In this document: positions 1-7,670 of the stretch, in pieces
Layout of the letters: the number at the start of each line of letters is the position of its first letter
Numbering within the stretch: position 1 is the stretch's first letter
DNA from: Actinomadura rubteroloni
Lineage (GTDB): Bacteria; Actinomycetota; Actinomycetes; Streptosporangiales; Streptosporangiaceae
Direction of reading: 5' to 3'
DNA length: 64,000 nucleotides
NCBI RefSeq assembly: GCF_002911665.1
Contig: NZ_MTBP01000001.1
Coordinates: forward strand, 558,001 to 622,000
Translations under genes and position numbers: made by a program
Notes under the pieces: model-generated
The model's input: only the letters and a program-made list of their open reading frames with translations
Told to the model about the DNA's origin: nothing
Databases searched by the model: none

Positions 1-1320
1 CAGGAGGCGGGAGGCCGCGAAGGTGCAGTCCGCGACCGTCCGCGGAGCGGCGCTTTCGCTTCCGCGCGCCCAGTCCGGTACGGACTCGACGTCGCGCGCG
101 AACCGGGTCTCGATCGAGGATCCGTAGAGTTCCCCGAGGATGCCGCACCAGAACCACTGGGTGAGCTTGGCGCGCACCCCATAAAGGTCGGCGTCCGCAC
201 CGAGGACGACCTTGATGGCTGCGAGCGGGACGAGCTGCTTCGGATAAGGCAGGAACTTCACGTCGAAGATGTGCTGGTCGGCGAGGAAGGTCGCCGACCA
301 CACGAACGCGTCACGTACCGGCCGCACCCACTCCAGGTACTCGTCCAGCGTGAGCTTGAGCAGGTCCTCCTTCCGGGCGGATACGGCGGACGGCCGTCCG
401 ACGCCGTCCTCCCTCGCCCGCTTGAGGCTTACGAGCAGGCTCACCGCCTGTAGGAAGTCGGTGTTCTCGACCGATGCGAGGACCGGGTGCGCGGCGAAGA
501 TCCTGAGGGTCTGCTGCCAGTCGTCGTTGAGCCGAAAGTCGGTTCCGTGAGTGTCGTAATACTTCTTGTCGCCGGCGAAGGTGGCTGTGAGCAGCTCGAA
601 GACATTGAGCGGAAGGCCTCCCGTGTTCACCTTCTCGAAAACGGTGGCGACGGCGGACTTGCTGGTCGTCTCGTCCAGTTCGATCGCCGGGATGTTGTAA
701 GTGGAGCAGCGCTTGATCACCTTGGCATAGAAGTCGTTCGCCTGCTCCCTGTCCACACAGTTGAAGAGCCAGCTCACGGTCTCGGGTCCGAAGAGCAGCC
801 GGACCGGGAAGTATCCGTTCGCACGTTCTTTCTCGGCCGTCGAAAGGTCGAGTTCGATGTCCTTGCCGAAGTTGCTGCGCAGCACGCCGTCTCCGGGGAG
901 AGAGTGGACCGCGTCGTCGATCCAGTCCTCGCCTCGCAGCGCGGTGGCGATGTGCACGTAATAACGGCGTTCCATCAGCTTGCCGCGGCTGTCCTTGGTG
1001 TGCACGACGCCGTCACCGGTCAGAGCCTGGGTCAGCGAGGTCAATCGCTGCTGGCCGTCGAGCAGCAGCCAACCGGGCTCGGTGTCCGCAGGGAGCACGA
1101 CGCCCTCAACCGGACGCGGTTTGAAGCGGATCTGGTCATTACCCGTCTTCAACATCATGACGACGCCGAGCGGATGGCCCCGGAGGATCGTGACGAGCAG
1201 TTGGCGGATCCGCTCGTCTTCCCACTTGTAGCCCCGCTGGAAGTCGGGGAGCTGGACACGGCCGCTGGTCGTCCACTCAAGGTACTTGTCCAGCTCGTAG
1301 AGGGGTGTCTGAAAACCCAC
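1..1320 (-). CDS. DUF262 (GmrSD N-like) domain protein, C-terminus outside window
   Basis: The reverse frame stays open from about 1329 to the window edge, so the stop lies outside. The product begins with a block containing GFQTPLYELDKYL and LPDFQRGYKW and has DGQQR at about residues 88-92, the hallmark of the DUF262 ParB/Srx-fold nuclease or NTPase-like domain. A later block with KLTQWFWCGILGELYG is also typical of this family. GTG at 1320 is chosen because AGGG lies 9 nt upstream; an in-frame ATG at 1329 is possible. Some DUF262 proteins are halves of GmrSD-type modification-dependent restriction enzymes and others are of unknown role. Without the C-terminal part (for example an HNH-type DUF1524 domain) nuclease function cannot be asserted. 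Confidence 0.85.
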   Translation of the reverse strand, partial: MGFQTPLYELDKYLEWTTSGRVQLPDFQRGYKWEDERIRQLLVTILRGHPLGVVMMLKTGNDQIRFKPRPVEGVVLPADTEPGWLLLDGQQRLTSLTQALTGDGVVHTKDSRGKLMERRYYVHIATALRGEDWIDDAVHSLPGDGVLRSNFGKDIELDLSTAEKERANGYFPVRLLFGPETVSWLFNCVDREQANDFYAKVIKRCSTYNIPAIELDETTSKSAVATVFEKVNTGGLPLNVFELLTATFAGDKKYYDTHGTDFRLNDDWQQTLRIFAAHPVLASVENTDFLQAVSLLVSLKRAREDGVGRPSAVSARKEDLLKLTLDEYLEWVRPVRDAFVWSATFLADQHIFDVKFLPYPKQLVPLAAIKVVLGADADLYGVRAKLTQWFWCGILGELYGSSIETRFARDVESVPDWARGSESAAPRTVADCTFAASRLL

Positions 1321-1546
1321 GTTCCTCATCCCTGTCGATGGCCGGTCCGCAGGGCGATGGTAACCGTATCGGGATGATCTGTCCGGCGGCTTCTGCCACA
1401 TTCACGGGCGAAGGAAGGGCTTTGAGCCAGTTTGCGGTGAATTGCAGAGGCTTTCGTGCGCGGGTGCAGACGGCCCCACAGCCCTGAAGGCGCAGGCTCA
1501 CAGCGGGGTGCCCCCGAGGCCGGCACCAGGGCCGCCAGGGGTGGAC

Positions 1547-1574
1547 AGATAGTCTGTGCGGAGATAGTCTGTGC
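1547..1574. repeat. Two direct copies of a 13-bp motif upstream of the SRPBCC gene
   Basis: AGATAGTCTGTGC occurs at 1547-1559 and again at 1562-1574, a 15-bp period, ending 24 bp before the start codon of the SRPBCC gene. The position and exact repetition suggest an operator or activator site, but no regulator can be assigned from sequence alone. Confidence 0.55.
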
Positions 1575-1598
1575 ATAGGCAATCGAGAGGAGCGAGGT

Positions 1599-2018
1599 AT
1601 GTGGGAGTACGAGCACTCGGTGGAGACGTCGGTGGCGGCCGGGGAGGTGTGGCGGTGGTGGGCCGATGTCGACTCGTGGGCGTCGTGGAACTCGGGGGTG
1701 GTGAATGTCGCTATGGACGGGGCGTTCGAGGCGGGGACGTCGTTCAGCATGACGATGCCCGACGGGGACGTCATCCGGATGACGTTGAGCGAGGTCGTGG
1801 CCGGGGAGCGGTTCGTGGACGTCATGGACGCCGGGGACTTCGTCGTCCGGACGGAGCATCGGCTGGAGCCGGGCGCGGGCGGGGGGACGCGGGTCGTCTA
1901 CCGGACGGAGATCAGCGGGCGGGCGGCGGACGTCGTCGGGCCTGAGCTGGGGCCCGCCATCACCGCCGACTTCCCCGATGTGCTCGACGCGTTGGTGCGG
2001 CGGGCCGAGAAGGGCTGA
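1599..2018 (+). CDS. SRPBCC (START/polyketide cyclase-like) family protein
   Basis: A 139-residue protein with the SRPBCC layout: an N-terminal strand (WEYEHSVETSVAAGEVWRWW), then a Trp-rich helix turn (DVDSWASWN), a run of beta strands and a C-terminal helix. The family forms a hydrophobic cavity for small lipophilic ligands; members act as cyclases, lipid carriers or stress proteins, so the ligand cannot be named. A good ribosome site (GAGGAGCGAGG-like) precedes the ATG. The MarR-type regulator gene starts 2 nt after the stop, so the two are probably co-transcribed, which is a common arrangement for SRPBCC proteins. Confidence 0.85.
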   Translation: MWEYEHSVETSVAAGEVWRWWADVDSWASWNSGVVNVAMDGAFEAGTSFSMTMPDGDVIRMTLSEVVAGERFVDVMDAGDFVVRTEHRLEPGAGGGTRVVYRTEISGRAADVVGPELGPAITADFPDVLDALVRRAEKG

Positions 2019-2020
2019 GG

Positions 2021-2449
2021 GTGGCCAGTGATCCGGAGGGGAGTCCGGGGTTCATGTTGTGGCATGTCACCTTGCGGTGGCAGCGGGACATCGCCCGGGC
2101 GCTCGCGCCGTTCGACCTGACGCATGTCCAGTTCGTTCTGCTCGCCACGGCCTGGTGGATGAACTCGCACGGCGAGGATCCCAACCAGCTCTCGCTGGCG
2201 CGCAAGGCCGGGACGGATGTGAAGATGACGTCTCAAGTCCTGCGCAAGCTGGAGGACAAGGGGTTTCTCCGGCGCGAGGTCGATCCTGCCGACACGCGCG
2301 CCAAGCTGCTCCGCGTCACCGATGCGGGAGCGCGGTTGGCGCAGCGGACGATCGAGGTCGTGGACGAGGTCGATCGCGGCTTCTTCGCCGCCGCGCCCGA
2401 GGCCGCCGGCCTGCTCCGCCTTCTCGCCCGGCAGAGGAGCGACGAATAA
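2021..2449 (+). CDS. MarR family transcriptional regulator
   Basis: A 142-residue winged-helix repressor. The N-terminal dimerisation helices (MLWHVTLRWQRDIARAL, then DLTHVQFVLLA) are followed by the recognition region (DVKMTSQVLRKLEDKGFL) and the wing (REVDPADTRAKLLRVTDAG). The GTG at 2021 lies two bases after the SRPBCC stop, so translation is likely coupled. MarR proteins usually sense phenolic or lipophilic ligands and repress their own operon; the direct repeats at 1547-1574 are the nearest candidate target. An internal ATG about 11 codons later could also serve as start. Confidence 0.88.
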   Translation: MASDPEGSPGFMLWHVTLRWQRDIARALAPFDLTHVQFVLLATAWWMNSHGEDPNQLSLARKAGTDVKMTSQVLRKLEDKGFLRREVDPADTRAKLLRVTDAGARLAQRTIEVVDEVDRGFFAAAPEAAGLLRLLARQRSDE

Positions 2450-2567
2450 CCCGGGCAAAAGGAGACGGCTCGCGTTCGGCGACGTGACGGCGTCGCCGGA
2501 CACAATGATTCCAGTTGCGATCGAGCGCGGCGGGGTGAGAAGGCGGGAGGAAGGGAAGGGGGTTCTC

Positions 2568-2990
2568 GTGGAGACATCGGAGCGGGGGTACGGACCCGAG
2601 TGCGCGTCGCCGTTCGGGTTCGCGTTGCATCACGTCCAGCTCGCGATTCCGGCGGGGAGCGAGGACGCGTGCCGGGCGTTCTACGTCGGTGTCCTCGGCA
2701 TGACCGAGATCGAGAAACCGCCGGTCCTGGCCGCGCGCGGCGGGTTGTGGGTGCGCGCGGAGACGCTGGAGATCCACCTTGGTGTCGAGGACGACTTCCG
2801 GCCCGCGCGCAAGGCGCATCCGGGCGTCCACGTCGCCGATCTGGACGGGCTCGCGCGGCGGCTCACGGAGCAGAGCGTCCCGCATGAATGGGACGGCGAC
2901 TTCCCGGGGCATCGGCGGCTGTACGCGTTCGACGCCGTCGGGAACCGGCTCGAATTCCTGCAACGGGACGTCACCGCATCCGCTTGGTGA
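2568..2990 (+). CDS. VOC (glyoxalase/bleomycin resistance-like) family protein
   Basis: The 140-residue product starts at GTG 2568, preceded by a purine-rich AGGAAGGGAAGGGGG run; an ORF extension further upstream lacks a better site. It shows the paired beta-alpha-beta-beta-beta modules of the vicinal oxygen chelate fold: LHHVQLAIPAG at the first strand, HVADLDGLARRL in the second module and NRLEFLQ at the last strand, the latter giving the usual terminal metal-ligand Glu. The fold covers isomerases, dioxygenases and thiol transferases, so the reaction is unknown. It stands alone between the MarR pair and a membrane protein gene. Confidence 0.85.
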   Translation: METSERGYGPECASPFGFALHHVQLAIPAGSEDACRAFYVGVLGMTEIEKPPVLAARGGLWVRAETLEIHLGVEDDFRPARKAHPGVHVADLDGLARRLTEQSVPHEWDGDFPGHRRLYAFDAVGNRLEFLQRDVTASAW

Positions 2991-3208
2991 ATGGTGGCGT
3001 GAAAGCCTGACTCCGGTACTGGCGGGGACGGGGGGCGGGTCTCCTCGCGGGTCCGTTCGGACGCGGCTGGTGATGCGCGGGGAACCGGATGGGACGGGTG
3101 GTCGTCGGAGGGCGGGCGGCCCGTGCGGCAGGGACCTTCGGCCCGTGGTCGGGAGCGCCGTCCGGCGCTTACCGTGGACCTGGGCGGAACGTTTCTGAGG
3201 GAGTCACG

Positions 3209-3805
3209 ATGATCACGCGCGTGCGCGCCGGGGCGGCCGGGGTCGGCCGACTGCGCCGTCGGCTGGGGTTCGACCGCAATCCGCTGCGCCGCCCCGTCGA
3301 CCGCGTCCAGTGGACGGTCGGTCTCGTGCTCCTCGGGCTGTTCCTCGTCGTCGCGCCGTTCGTCGCCGGGCGCACCGCGACGCGGACGTACGACGCGGGC
3401 CTGCGCACCGAGCGCGTGCAGGGCGCGTCCCGGTACCACGCCGTCGCGCGGGTCACGGACGTGAAGGTGAAGCAGGACGGCGGACGCAACTCCTCCAAGT
3501 ACGCCGTCCTGCGCTGGGACGCCCCGGACGGCACCATCCGCACCGCCGAGACGTGGGCCTGGTTCGGCGCGGCCCCCGGCGACCGGCGCGGCATCTGGGC
3601 CGACACCGACGGCCGGCTGACCGGACGGCCGCAGAAGCACGCCGAGACGATCGCGAACGCGTCCCTGGCCGGGATCGTCGCGGCGGGCGCGGCGGGGCTG
3701 CCGTTCCTGGCCGCGTACCTGCTCGTCCGGCAGAGCTGCGACCGGCGGCGCCGGATCCAGTGGGAGACCGAGTTGGCGCGGCTCGGACGGCACCGCATCA
3801 TCTGA
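3209..3805 (+). CDS. Rv1733c-like two-helix membrane protein
   Basis: The 198-residue product begins at ATG 3209, behind a GAGGGAG ribosome site; the ORF is open further upstream without a good start. It has the pattern of Rv1733c-type actinobacterial membrane proteins: a basic N-terminus with NPLRRPVDRVQW, one transmembrane helix at about residues 34-53, a soluble beta-rich extracytoplasmic region with a YDAGLRTE segment, a second helix at about 152-173 and a short basic tail. The biochemical function of the family is not known. It is flanked by unrelated genes on both sides. Confidence 0.75.
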   Translation: MITRVRAGAAGVGRLRRRLGFDRNPLRRPVDRVQWTVGLVLLGLFLVVAPFVAGRTATRTYDAGLRTERVQGASRYHAVARVTDVKVKQDGGRNSSKYAVLRWDAPDGTIRTAETWAWFGAAPGDRRGIWADTDGRLTGRPQKHAETIANASLAGIVAAGAAGLPFLAAYLLVRQSCDRRRRIQWETELARLGRHRII

Positions 3806-3863
3806 CGTGACGTTCGCGCACGCCGGGGCGCTGTCCGGGGTGAGCGGCCCGCCCCGACACTCC

Positions 3864-3881
3864 TACTACAACTGAGTAGTA
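3864..3881. promoter_or_regulatory. BlaI-type operator upstream of the first BlaI-like gene
   Basis: TACTAC at 3864-3869 and GTAGTA at 3876-3881 form an inverted repeat with a 6-nt spacer, 57 nt upstream of the BlaI-like start. BlaI/MecI repressors are known to bind dyads with TACA/TGTA-type half sites, so this is a likely autoregulatory operator. A second, longer copy of the same dyad lies at 5574-5600. Confidence 0.7.
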
Positions 3882-3937
3882 CATAGAATGGGCAACGATG
3901 TCCGTCGTCCGGCGGCGCGCGATGGAGGGGATCGAAC

Positions 3938-4315
3938 GTGCCCACACCCGCAGGTGGCCGCCGCGGCAAGGGCGATCTTGAGGCCGAGGTCCTCGCGGTG
4001 CTCACCGCGGCGGACGCTCCGCTCACCCCCCGCGATGTCGTCGAACGCCTGCGGCAGGCCCCCGCGTACACGACCGTGATGACCGTCCTCGTCCGGCTGC
4101 ACGAGAAGGGCGCGGTGCGGCGCGTGCGCGCCGGACGCGCCTACGCCTACTCGTTCCTGCGCGACGACGCGTCCCGCCGGGCCGCGCAGATGCGGCACCT
4201 GCTCGGCGAGGAGGGCGAGCGCGCCCACGTGCTCGCCCGGTTCGTGGACGAGCTGTCCCCCGCCGACGAGCGCCTGCTCCTGCGCCTGCTCGGTCAGGAC
4301 GACGAGCGGGGCTGA
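3938..4315 (+). CDS. BlaI/MecI/CopY family repressor (no adjacent M56 partner)
   Basis: A 125-residue winged-helix repressor. The DNA-binding part has LEAEVLAVLTAADAPLTPRDVVERL, then AYTTVMTVLVRLHEKGAV and the wing RVRAGRAYAYSFL, all typical of BlaI/MecI; the C-terminal helices form the dimerisation domain. The GTG at 3938 follows GGAGGGGA at a proper distance. The gene is convergent with a family-4 glycosyltransferase gene and overlaps it by 22 bp at the 3' ends. Both genes carry a TACTAC/GTAGTA dyad upstream. Unlike the second BlaI copy at 6551-6913 it has no M56 sensor protease next to it. Confidence 0.9.
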   Translation: MPTPAGGRRGKGDLEAEVLAVLTAADAPLTPRDVVERLRQAPAYTTVMTVLVRLHEKGAVRRVRAGRAYAYSFLRDDASRRAAQMRHLLGEEGERAHVLARFVDELSPADERLLLRLLGQDDERG

Positions 4316-5562
4316 TCGTCCAGCAGCGCCGCCCACTCGTCCGCGACGATCTCCGGCGCGTACCGCGCGACCGTCGCCGCCGCGCGGCGGCCGAGACGGA
4401 TCCGCAGGTCGGCGTCGTCCATCAGGCGGTCCAGCGCGGACGCGAACGCGGCGACGTCCGCGGCGGGGACGAGCAGGCCGTCGGCGCCGTCGGTCATGAC
4501 CTCCCCCGGCCCGGTCGGGCAGTCGAACGCGACGACCGCGAGGCCCTTGCTCATCGCCTCGATGAGGACGAGCGGCATCCCCTCGAACCGTGAGCTGAGC
4601 GCGTACACCGACGCGCGCGCCAGCTCCGCGCCCATCGCGGCGCTGCGGCCCATGAGGAACGCGCTGCCGGTCAGGCCGCGGGACACGATGTCGGCGCGCA
4701 GCTCGTCCTCCAGCCGGCCCGCGCCGAACACGCGCAGCTCCCAGCCGGGATGCCGGTCGGCGACGCGCTCCCAGGCGTCCAGCAGCAGGTCGAAGCCCTT
4801 CTGCGGGACGAGCCGTCCGGCGGCGACGACGACCTTGGCGTGCGGGTCGGCGGGCGGGCCGTCCAGCGGGGGCACGGCGTTCGGGATGCAGCGCAGGCTC
4901 CGCACCTGCGGGAGTTCCCGTTCGTAGCTCGCGAGATCGGTGGCGGTGAGCGTGACGACGGTGTCGAGGCGTCCGTACCGGCGCGCGATCCGGGCGCGGA
5001 CGGCCGGACGGTGCCGGCCGAGGTTCATGTGCTCCTGCCCGATCGTCCGGACGCCGGGCGGCGCGAACGCCGCCGCCGCCAGGTTCAGGCTGGGCCGCGT
5101 CGTGATCAGCACGCCGCCGCGCAGCGACCGCAGGAAGCGCAGGAGCAGCAGGTCCGTCCAGAGCGAGCAGTGCTTGTAGGACGGCTCGCCGCGCGGCACC
5201 AGCACGCTCGGCAGCCGCGACAGGACTTTGCGGACGGGCCCGGACGGCGGTTCGACGCGGTCGTCCAGGCAGGACACCGCGACGCCGTCGGGCAGCGGGA
5301 ACGCGGGCGCACGGCGGGTGCGGACCAGGCCGACGACCGCGACGTCGTAGCGGTCGGCGAGGGAGCCCGCGCAGTTCAGGACGGTCCGGATCGTCCCGCC
5401 TTGTCCGTACGCGTGCTGCACCAGGAACACGACACGACGGGACGGTTCAGACGCCCGCCGGGCCCGCCAGCGGTTCGCGGGCCACAGCAGCGCGATCAGC
5501 GCGGGCTCCGCGACGGCGGCGAGCACCCGCAGCACGAGACGACGCCATTTCCTGACGACCAC
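4294..5562 (-). CDS. Family-4 glycosyltransferase, possibly wall/teichoic-polymer type
   Basis: The 422-residue product has an N-terminal basic/hydrophobic helix (about residues 1-30) that may bind the membrane, then a GT-B fold. VVFLVQHAYGQGGTIRTVLN is the glycine-rich acceptor-side loop. VVAAGRLVPQKGFDLLLDAW and the donor-site block RFEGMPLVLIEAMSKGLAVV (E-x7-E motif) mark family 4. Residues CPTGPGEVMTDGADGLLVP resemble poly(glycerol-phosphate) glucosyltransferases, so a cell-wall polymer substrate is plausible but not proven. The start is GTG 5562 with GGGGG at a suitable distance. A near-perfect 27-bp BlaI-type palindrome sits just 12 nt upstream of the start, so expression is probably repressed by a BlaI-like protein. 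Confidence 0.85.
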   Translation of the reverse strand: MVVRKWRRLVLRVLAAVAEPALIALLWPANRWRARRASEPSRRVVFLVQHAYGQGGTIRTVLNCAGSLADRYDVAVVGLVRTRRAPAFPLPDGVAVSCLDDRVEPPSGPVRKVLSRLPSVLVPRGEPSYKHCSLWTDLLLLRFLRSLRGGVLITTRPSLNLAAAAFAPPGVRTIGQEHMNLGRHRPAVRARIARRYGRLDTVVTLTATDLASYERELPQVRSLRCIPNAVPPLDGPPADPHAKVVVAAGRLVPQKGFDLLLDAWERVADRHPGWELRVFGAGRLEDELRADIVSRGLTGSAFLMGRSAAMGAELARASVYALSSRFEGMPLVLIEAMSKGLAVVAFDCPTGPGEVMTDGADGLLVPAADVAAFASALDRLMDDADLRIRLGRRAAATVARYAPEIVADEWAALLDDQPRSSS

Positions 5563-5573
5563 GACCGACCCCC

Positions 5574-5600
5574 GATCTACTACAAAAATTGTAGTAGATC
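5574..5600. promoter_or_regulatory. Perfect 12+3+12 BlaI-type palindrome at the glycosyltransferase promoter
   Basis: Left arm GATCTACTACAA (5574-5585), spacer AAA, right arm TTGTAGTAGATC (5589-5600). It contains the same TACTAC/GTAGTA half sites as the operator of the BlaI-like gene at 3938. It overlaps the stop codon of the upstream M56 peptidase gene and ends 12 nt before the glycosyltransferase GTG, where a repressor would block initiation. Confidence 0.8.
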
Positions 5601-6549
5601 ATCGGGGCGGCTGCGCGGTCCCCTCGCGTGCCCGGTGGATGACCTGGTGCAGATCGCTCACCCGGTCCTGCACGCCCGTCACCGCCAGCACCGCCAGCAG
5701 CGCCACCGCCGCGACGAGCCCGTGCCGGCGGGGCGGCGGCGGGGCCAGCAGCGCCGCGACCCGGCGCGGCACCGGGCCCGGACGCGTCCGGCGGCGGCAC
5801 AGCGCCGGGGCGCCGATGCCGAGCACGACCCGTCCCGGGTCGCGCGCGGCGGCCAGCGCCGCCTTGCCGATCGCGCGGGCGGCGCGGCGCCGGTCGCCCG
5901 CCGTCGCGGCGGCGCGCTCGTCCGCCCACCGCTCGGTCGTGTACGTCACCGCCGCGCGCAGCGGCCACAGCACCGGGTTCGCGGCGCTCGCGACCCGGAC
6001 GACCGCGCGGAACAGGTGGTGGCCCCCGGCCAGGTGGGCGCGCTCGTGGGCGAGCAGGACGCGCCGCTCGGGCTCGGTGAGCAGCGCCAGCATCCCGGTC
6101 GTCACGACGACGCGTCCCGGACGGCCGGGCAGCGCGAACGCCTCGACGCCCGCGTCCTCGACCACGGACACGAGACCGTCGCCGGGCAGGTCGCGGGCCG
6201 TCCGCGCGGCGGCCCGCAGCGCGCGGGCCTCCCGGACGGCCGTCCGGACGGCCGCGACGAGCGCCGCGACCGTCAGCGCGCCCGCCACGGCCGCGACCGG
6301 CGGGCTCGTCGGGTCGTCGCGGTGCAGGACGCGCTGGGACAGGTCCGCGAGCGCCGCGATCAGCGGCAGCCGCAGCGCCCCGGCGAGCGCGAGGAGCGCG
6401 AGCGTCGCCGTCCCGGTGAGGGCCAGGAGCGCGCCGGTGGCGGTGAGCAGCCAGGTCGCCGTGCGCGGGGGGAGCAGCCCCGACAGCGGACGGGCGGCCA
6501 GGCCCACGACGACGGGCACCGCGAGCGGCAGGCAGCCGTCCAGGTCCAC
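5599..6549 (-). CDS. M56 family (BlaR1-like) membrane metallopeptidase
   Basis: A 316-residue membrane protein with four to five hydrophobic segments (near residues 5-25, 35-60, 85-105 and at the C-terminus). The zinc protease motif HERAH lies in LLAHERAHLAGGHHLF, and the downstream ANPVLWPL and ERWADERAA blocks complete the M56 signature. M56 proteases cleave partner BlaI repressors on a signal; this copy has no obvious extracellular penicillin-binding sensor domain, as is usual for actinobacterial members. The GTG at 6549 starts 1 nt after the stop of the BlaI-like gene, so the two are co-translated. Confidence 0.9.
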   Translation of the reverse strand: MDLDGCLPLAVPVVVGLAARPLSGLLPPRTATWLLTATGALLALTGTATLALLALAGALRLPLIAALADLSQRVLHRDDPTSPPVAAVAGALTVAALVAAVRTAVREARALRAAARTARDLPGDGLVSVVEDAGVEAFALPGRPGRVVVTTGMLALLTEPERRVLLAHERAHLAGGHHLFRAVVRVASAANPVLWPLRAAVTYTTERWADERAAATAGDRRRAARAIGKAALAAARDPGRVVLGIGAPALCRRRTRPGPVPRRVAALLAPPPPRRHGLVAAVALLAVLAVTGVQDRVSDLHQVIHRAREGTAQPPR

Positions 6550-6550
6550 G

Positions 6551-6913
6551 TCACGCGCCTTCCAGGAGGTCGCGCAGCAGCCGCTCGTCCTGGTCGGTGA
6601 GCGAGTCCACGAAGCGGGCGAGGACGGTCGCGCGGTCGGGCCGGCCGTCCATCACCGCGCGCATCCGCCGGGCGGCCAGGCCCGGCTCGTCGCTGACCGG
6701 CGCGTAGCTGTACGCGCGGCCCTCCTTCGCGCGCACGAGCAGGCCCTTGGCGTGCAGGCGCGTCAGGATCGTGACGACCGTCGTGTACGCCAGCTCCTCG
6801 CCGAGCCGCGCCTGGACCGCGCTCGTCGTGAGCGGCCCGCCCGCCCGCTGCAGGACGGCCATGATCTTCGATTCGAGCGTTCCCGCCGCACGCCGCGCAC
6901 CGCCCTCGGCCAT
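6551..6913 (-). CDS. BlaI/MecI/CopY family repressor paired with M56 peptidase
   Basis: The 120-residue product starts at ATG 6913 behind GGGGGTG. The winged helix reads LESKIMAVLQRAGGPLTTSA, AYTTVVTILTRLHAKGLL, then a wing with KEGRAYSYAP; a C-terminal helical dimerisation region follows. It is the first gene of a two-gene operon with the M56 protease. An inverted repeat CTTCTAC-N6-GTAGAAG at 6936-6955 just upstream is the likely operator and differs from the TACTAC dyads of the first BlaI gene, suggesting the two systems are insulated from each other. Confidence 0.9.
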   Translation of the reverse strand: MAEGGARRAAGTLESKIMAVLQRAGGPLTTSAVQARLGEELAYTTVVTILTRLHAKGLLVRAKEGRAYSYAPVSDEPGLAARRMRAVMDGRPDRATVLARFVDSLTDQDERLLRDLLEGA

Positions 6914-6935
6914 CGAGCACCCCCGCACAAACGGC

Positions 6936-6955
6936 CTTCTACCCATCCGTAGAAG
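6936..6955. promoter_or_regulatory. Operator dyad of the BlaI-M56 operon
   Basis: CTTCTAC (6936-6942) and GTAGAAG (6949-6955) form a perfect 7-bp inverted repeat with a 6-nt spacer, starting 23 nt upstream of the BlaI-like start. Position and symmetry fit a BlaI-family operator. Confidence 0.65.
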
Positions 6956-6975
6956 AACAGTTTGACACGGGTGTC

Positions 6976-7584
6976 TCACCGCGGGGCTCCGGGTCGGCGG
7001 AGCGCCGCGGCCGCCGCGCCGACCGTCGCGGCGGCGAGCAGCCATCCGCCGAGGACGTCCGACGGCCAGTGGACGCCCAGCCAGATCCGCGTAACACCGA
7101 CCGCGAAGGCCCAGGTCACGGCGGCGGCGATGACGATCGTCCGCCGCGCGCCGCGCAGTTTCGCGCACGCGGCCCAGACCAGCAGCCCGGCGGCCGTCGC
7201 GGCGGTGGTGGTGTGGCCGGACGGAAAGGCGAATCCACCGGCGTGGACAGCCCAGTCGGCGACCGGCGGGCGCGGGCGCGCGACCACGTCCGCCAGCAGC
7301 CGCCGGACGACCGCCACGCCCAGCAGGAACAGCGCCGCGCCCACGGCCCCGCGCACGCGCCGGTACACGAGCATGCCCGCCCCGGCCGCCATCGCGTACG
7401 GGACGACGCCGACGCCGGTGGACGTCAGCGCGACGGCCGCGTCCCGCACCGCGCCCGGCCGGTGGCCGACGCACCAGGCGTGCAGCGCCCGGTCCACGCC
7501 GAACGGCTCGCCGTGCCGCACCAGCACGGCCGCGAAGAGGGCCGCGAGGACGAGAAAGACGGGCACCGCCGCTCGGAGGGTCAT
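6976..7584 (-). CDS. PAP2-family membrane phosphatase
   Basis: A 202-residue, about six-helix membrane protein. The three PAP2 phosphatase motifs are present: RRLLADVVARPRPP (K/R-x6-RP type), FPSGH, and TRIWLGVHWPSDVLGG (S/T-R-x5-H-x3-D with Thr in the first place). Family members dephosphorylate phosphatidic acid, undecaprenyl pyrophosphate or related lipids; the substrate here is not determinable. ATG 7584 has an AAGGTGG ribosome site. The gene lies downstream of nothing in its own direction and ends before the BlaI-M56 operator. Confidence 0.88.
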   Translation of the reverse strand: MTLRAAVPVFLVLAALFAAVLVRHGEPFGVDRALHAWCVGHRPGAVRDAAVALTSTGVGVVPYAMAAGAGMLVYRRVRGAVGAALFLLGVAVVRRLLADVVARPRPPVADWAVHAGGFAFPSGHTTTAATAAGLLVWAACAKLRGARRTIVIAAAVTWAFAVGVTRIWLGVHWPSDVLGGWLLAAATVGAAAAALRRPGAPR

Positions 7585-7670
7585 CGCCGCCACCTTATGC
7601 GGACGATTTTGACGTCCCGGTGGGGATGTCGCGGTTGAGCCGCCCCCGCGGGCTTGATGGGCTGGAGAGC

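Noticed and set aside
4750..6600. Long rightward open frame of 616 codons across the glycosyltransferase and M56 genes
   Set aside because: It is the GC-rich complement of two well-supported leftward genes; the translation is Arg/Gly/Ala/Asp low-complexity without any domain and it has no ribosome site.
6961..6967. TTGACA as a rightward promoter element
   Set aside because: No gene reads rightward from here; the next gene to the right ends at this point on the opposite strand, and no suitable -10 box follows.
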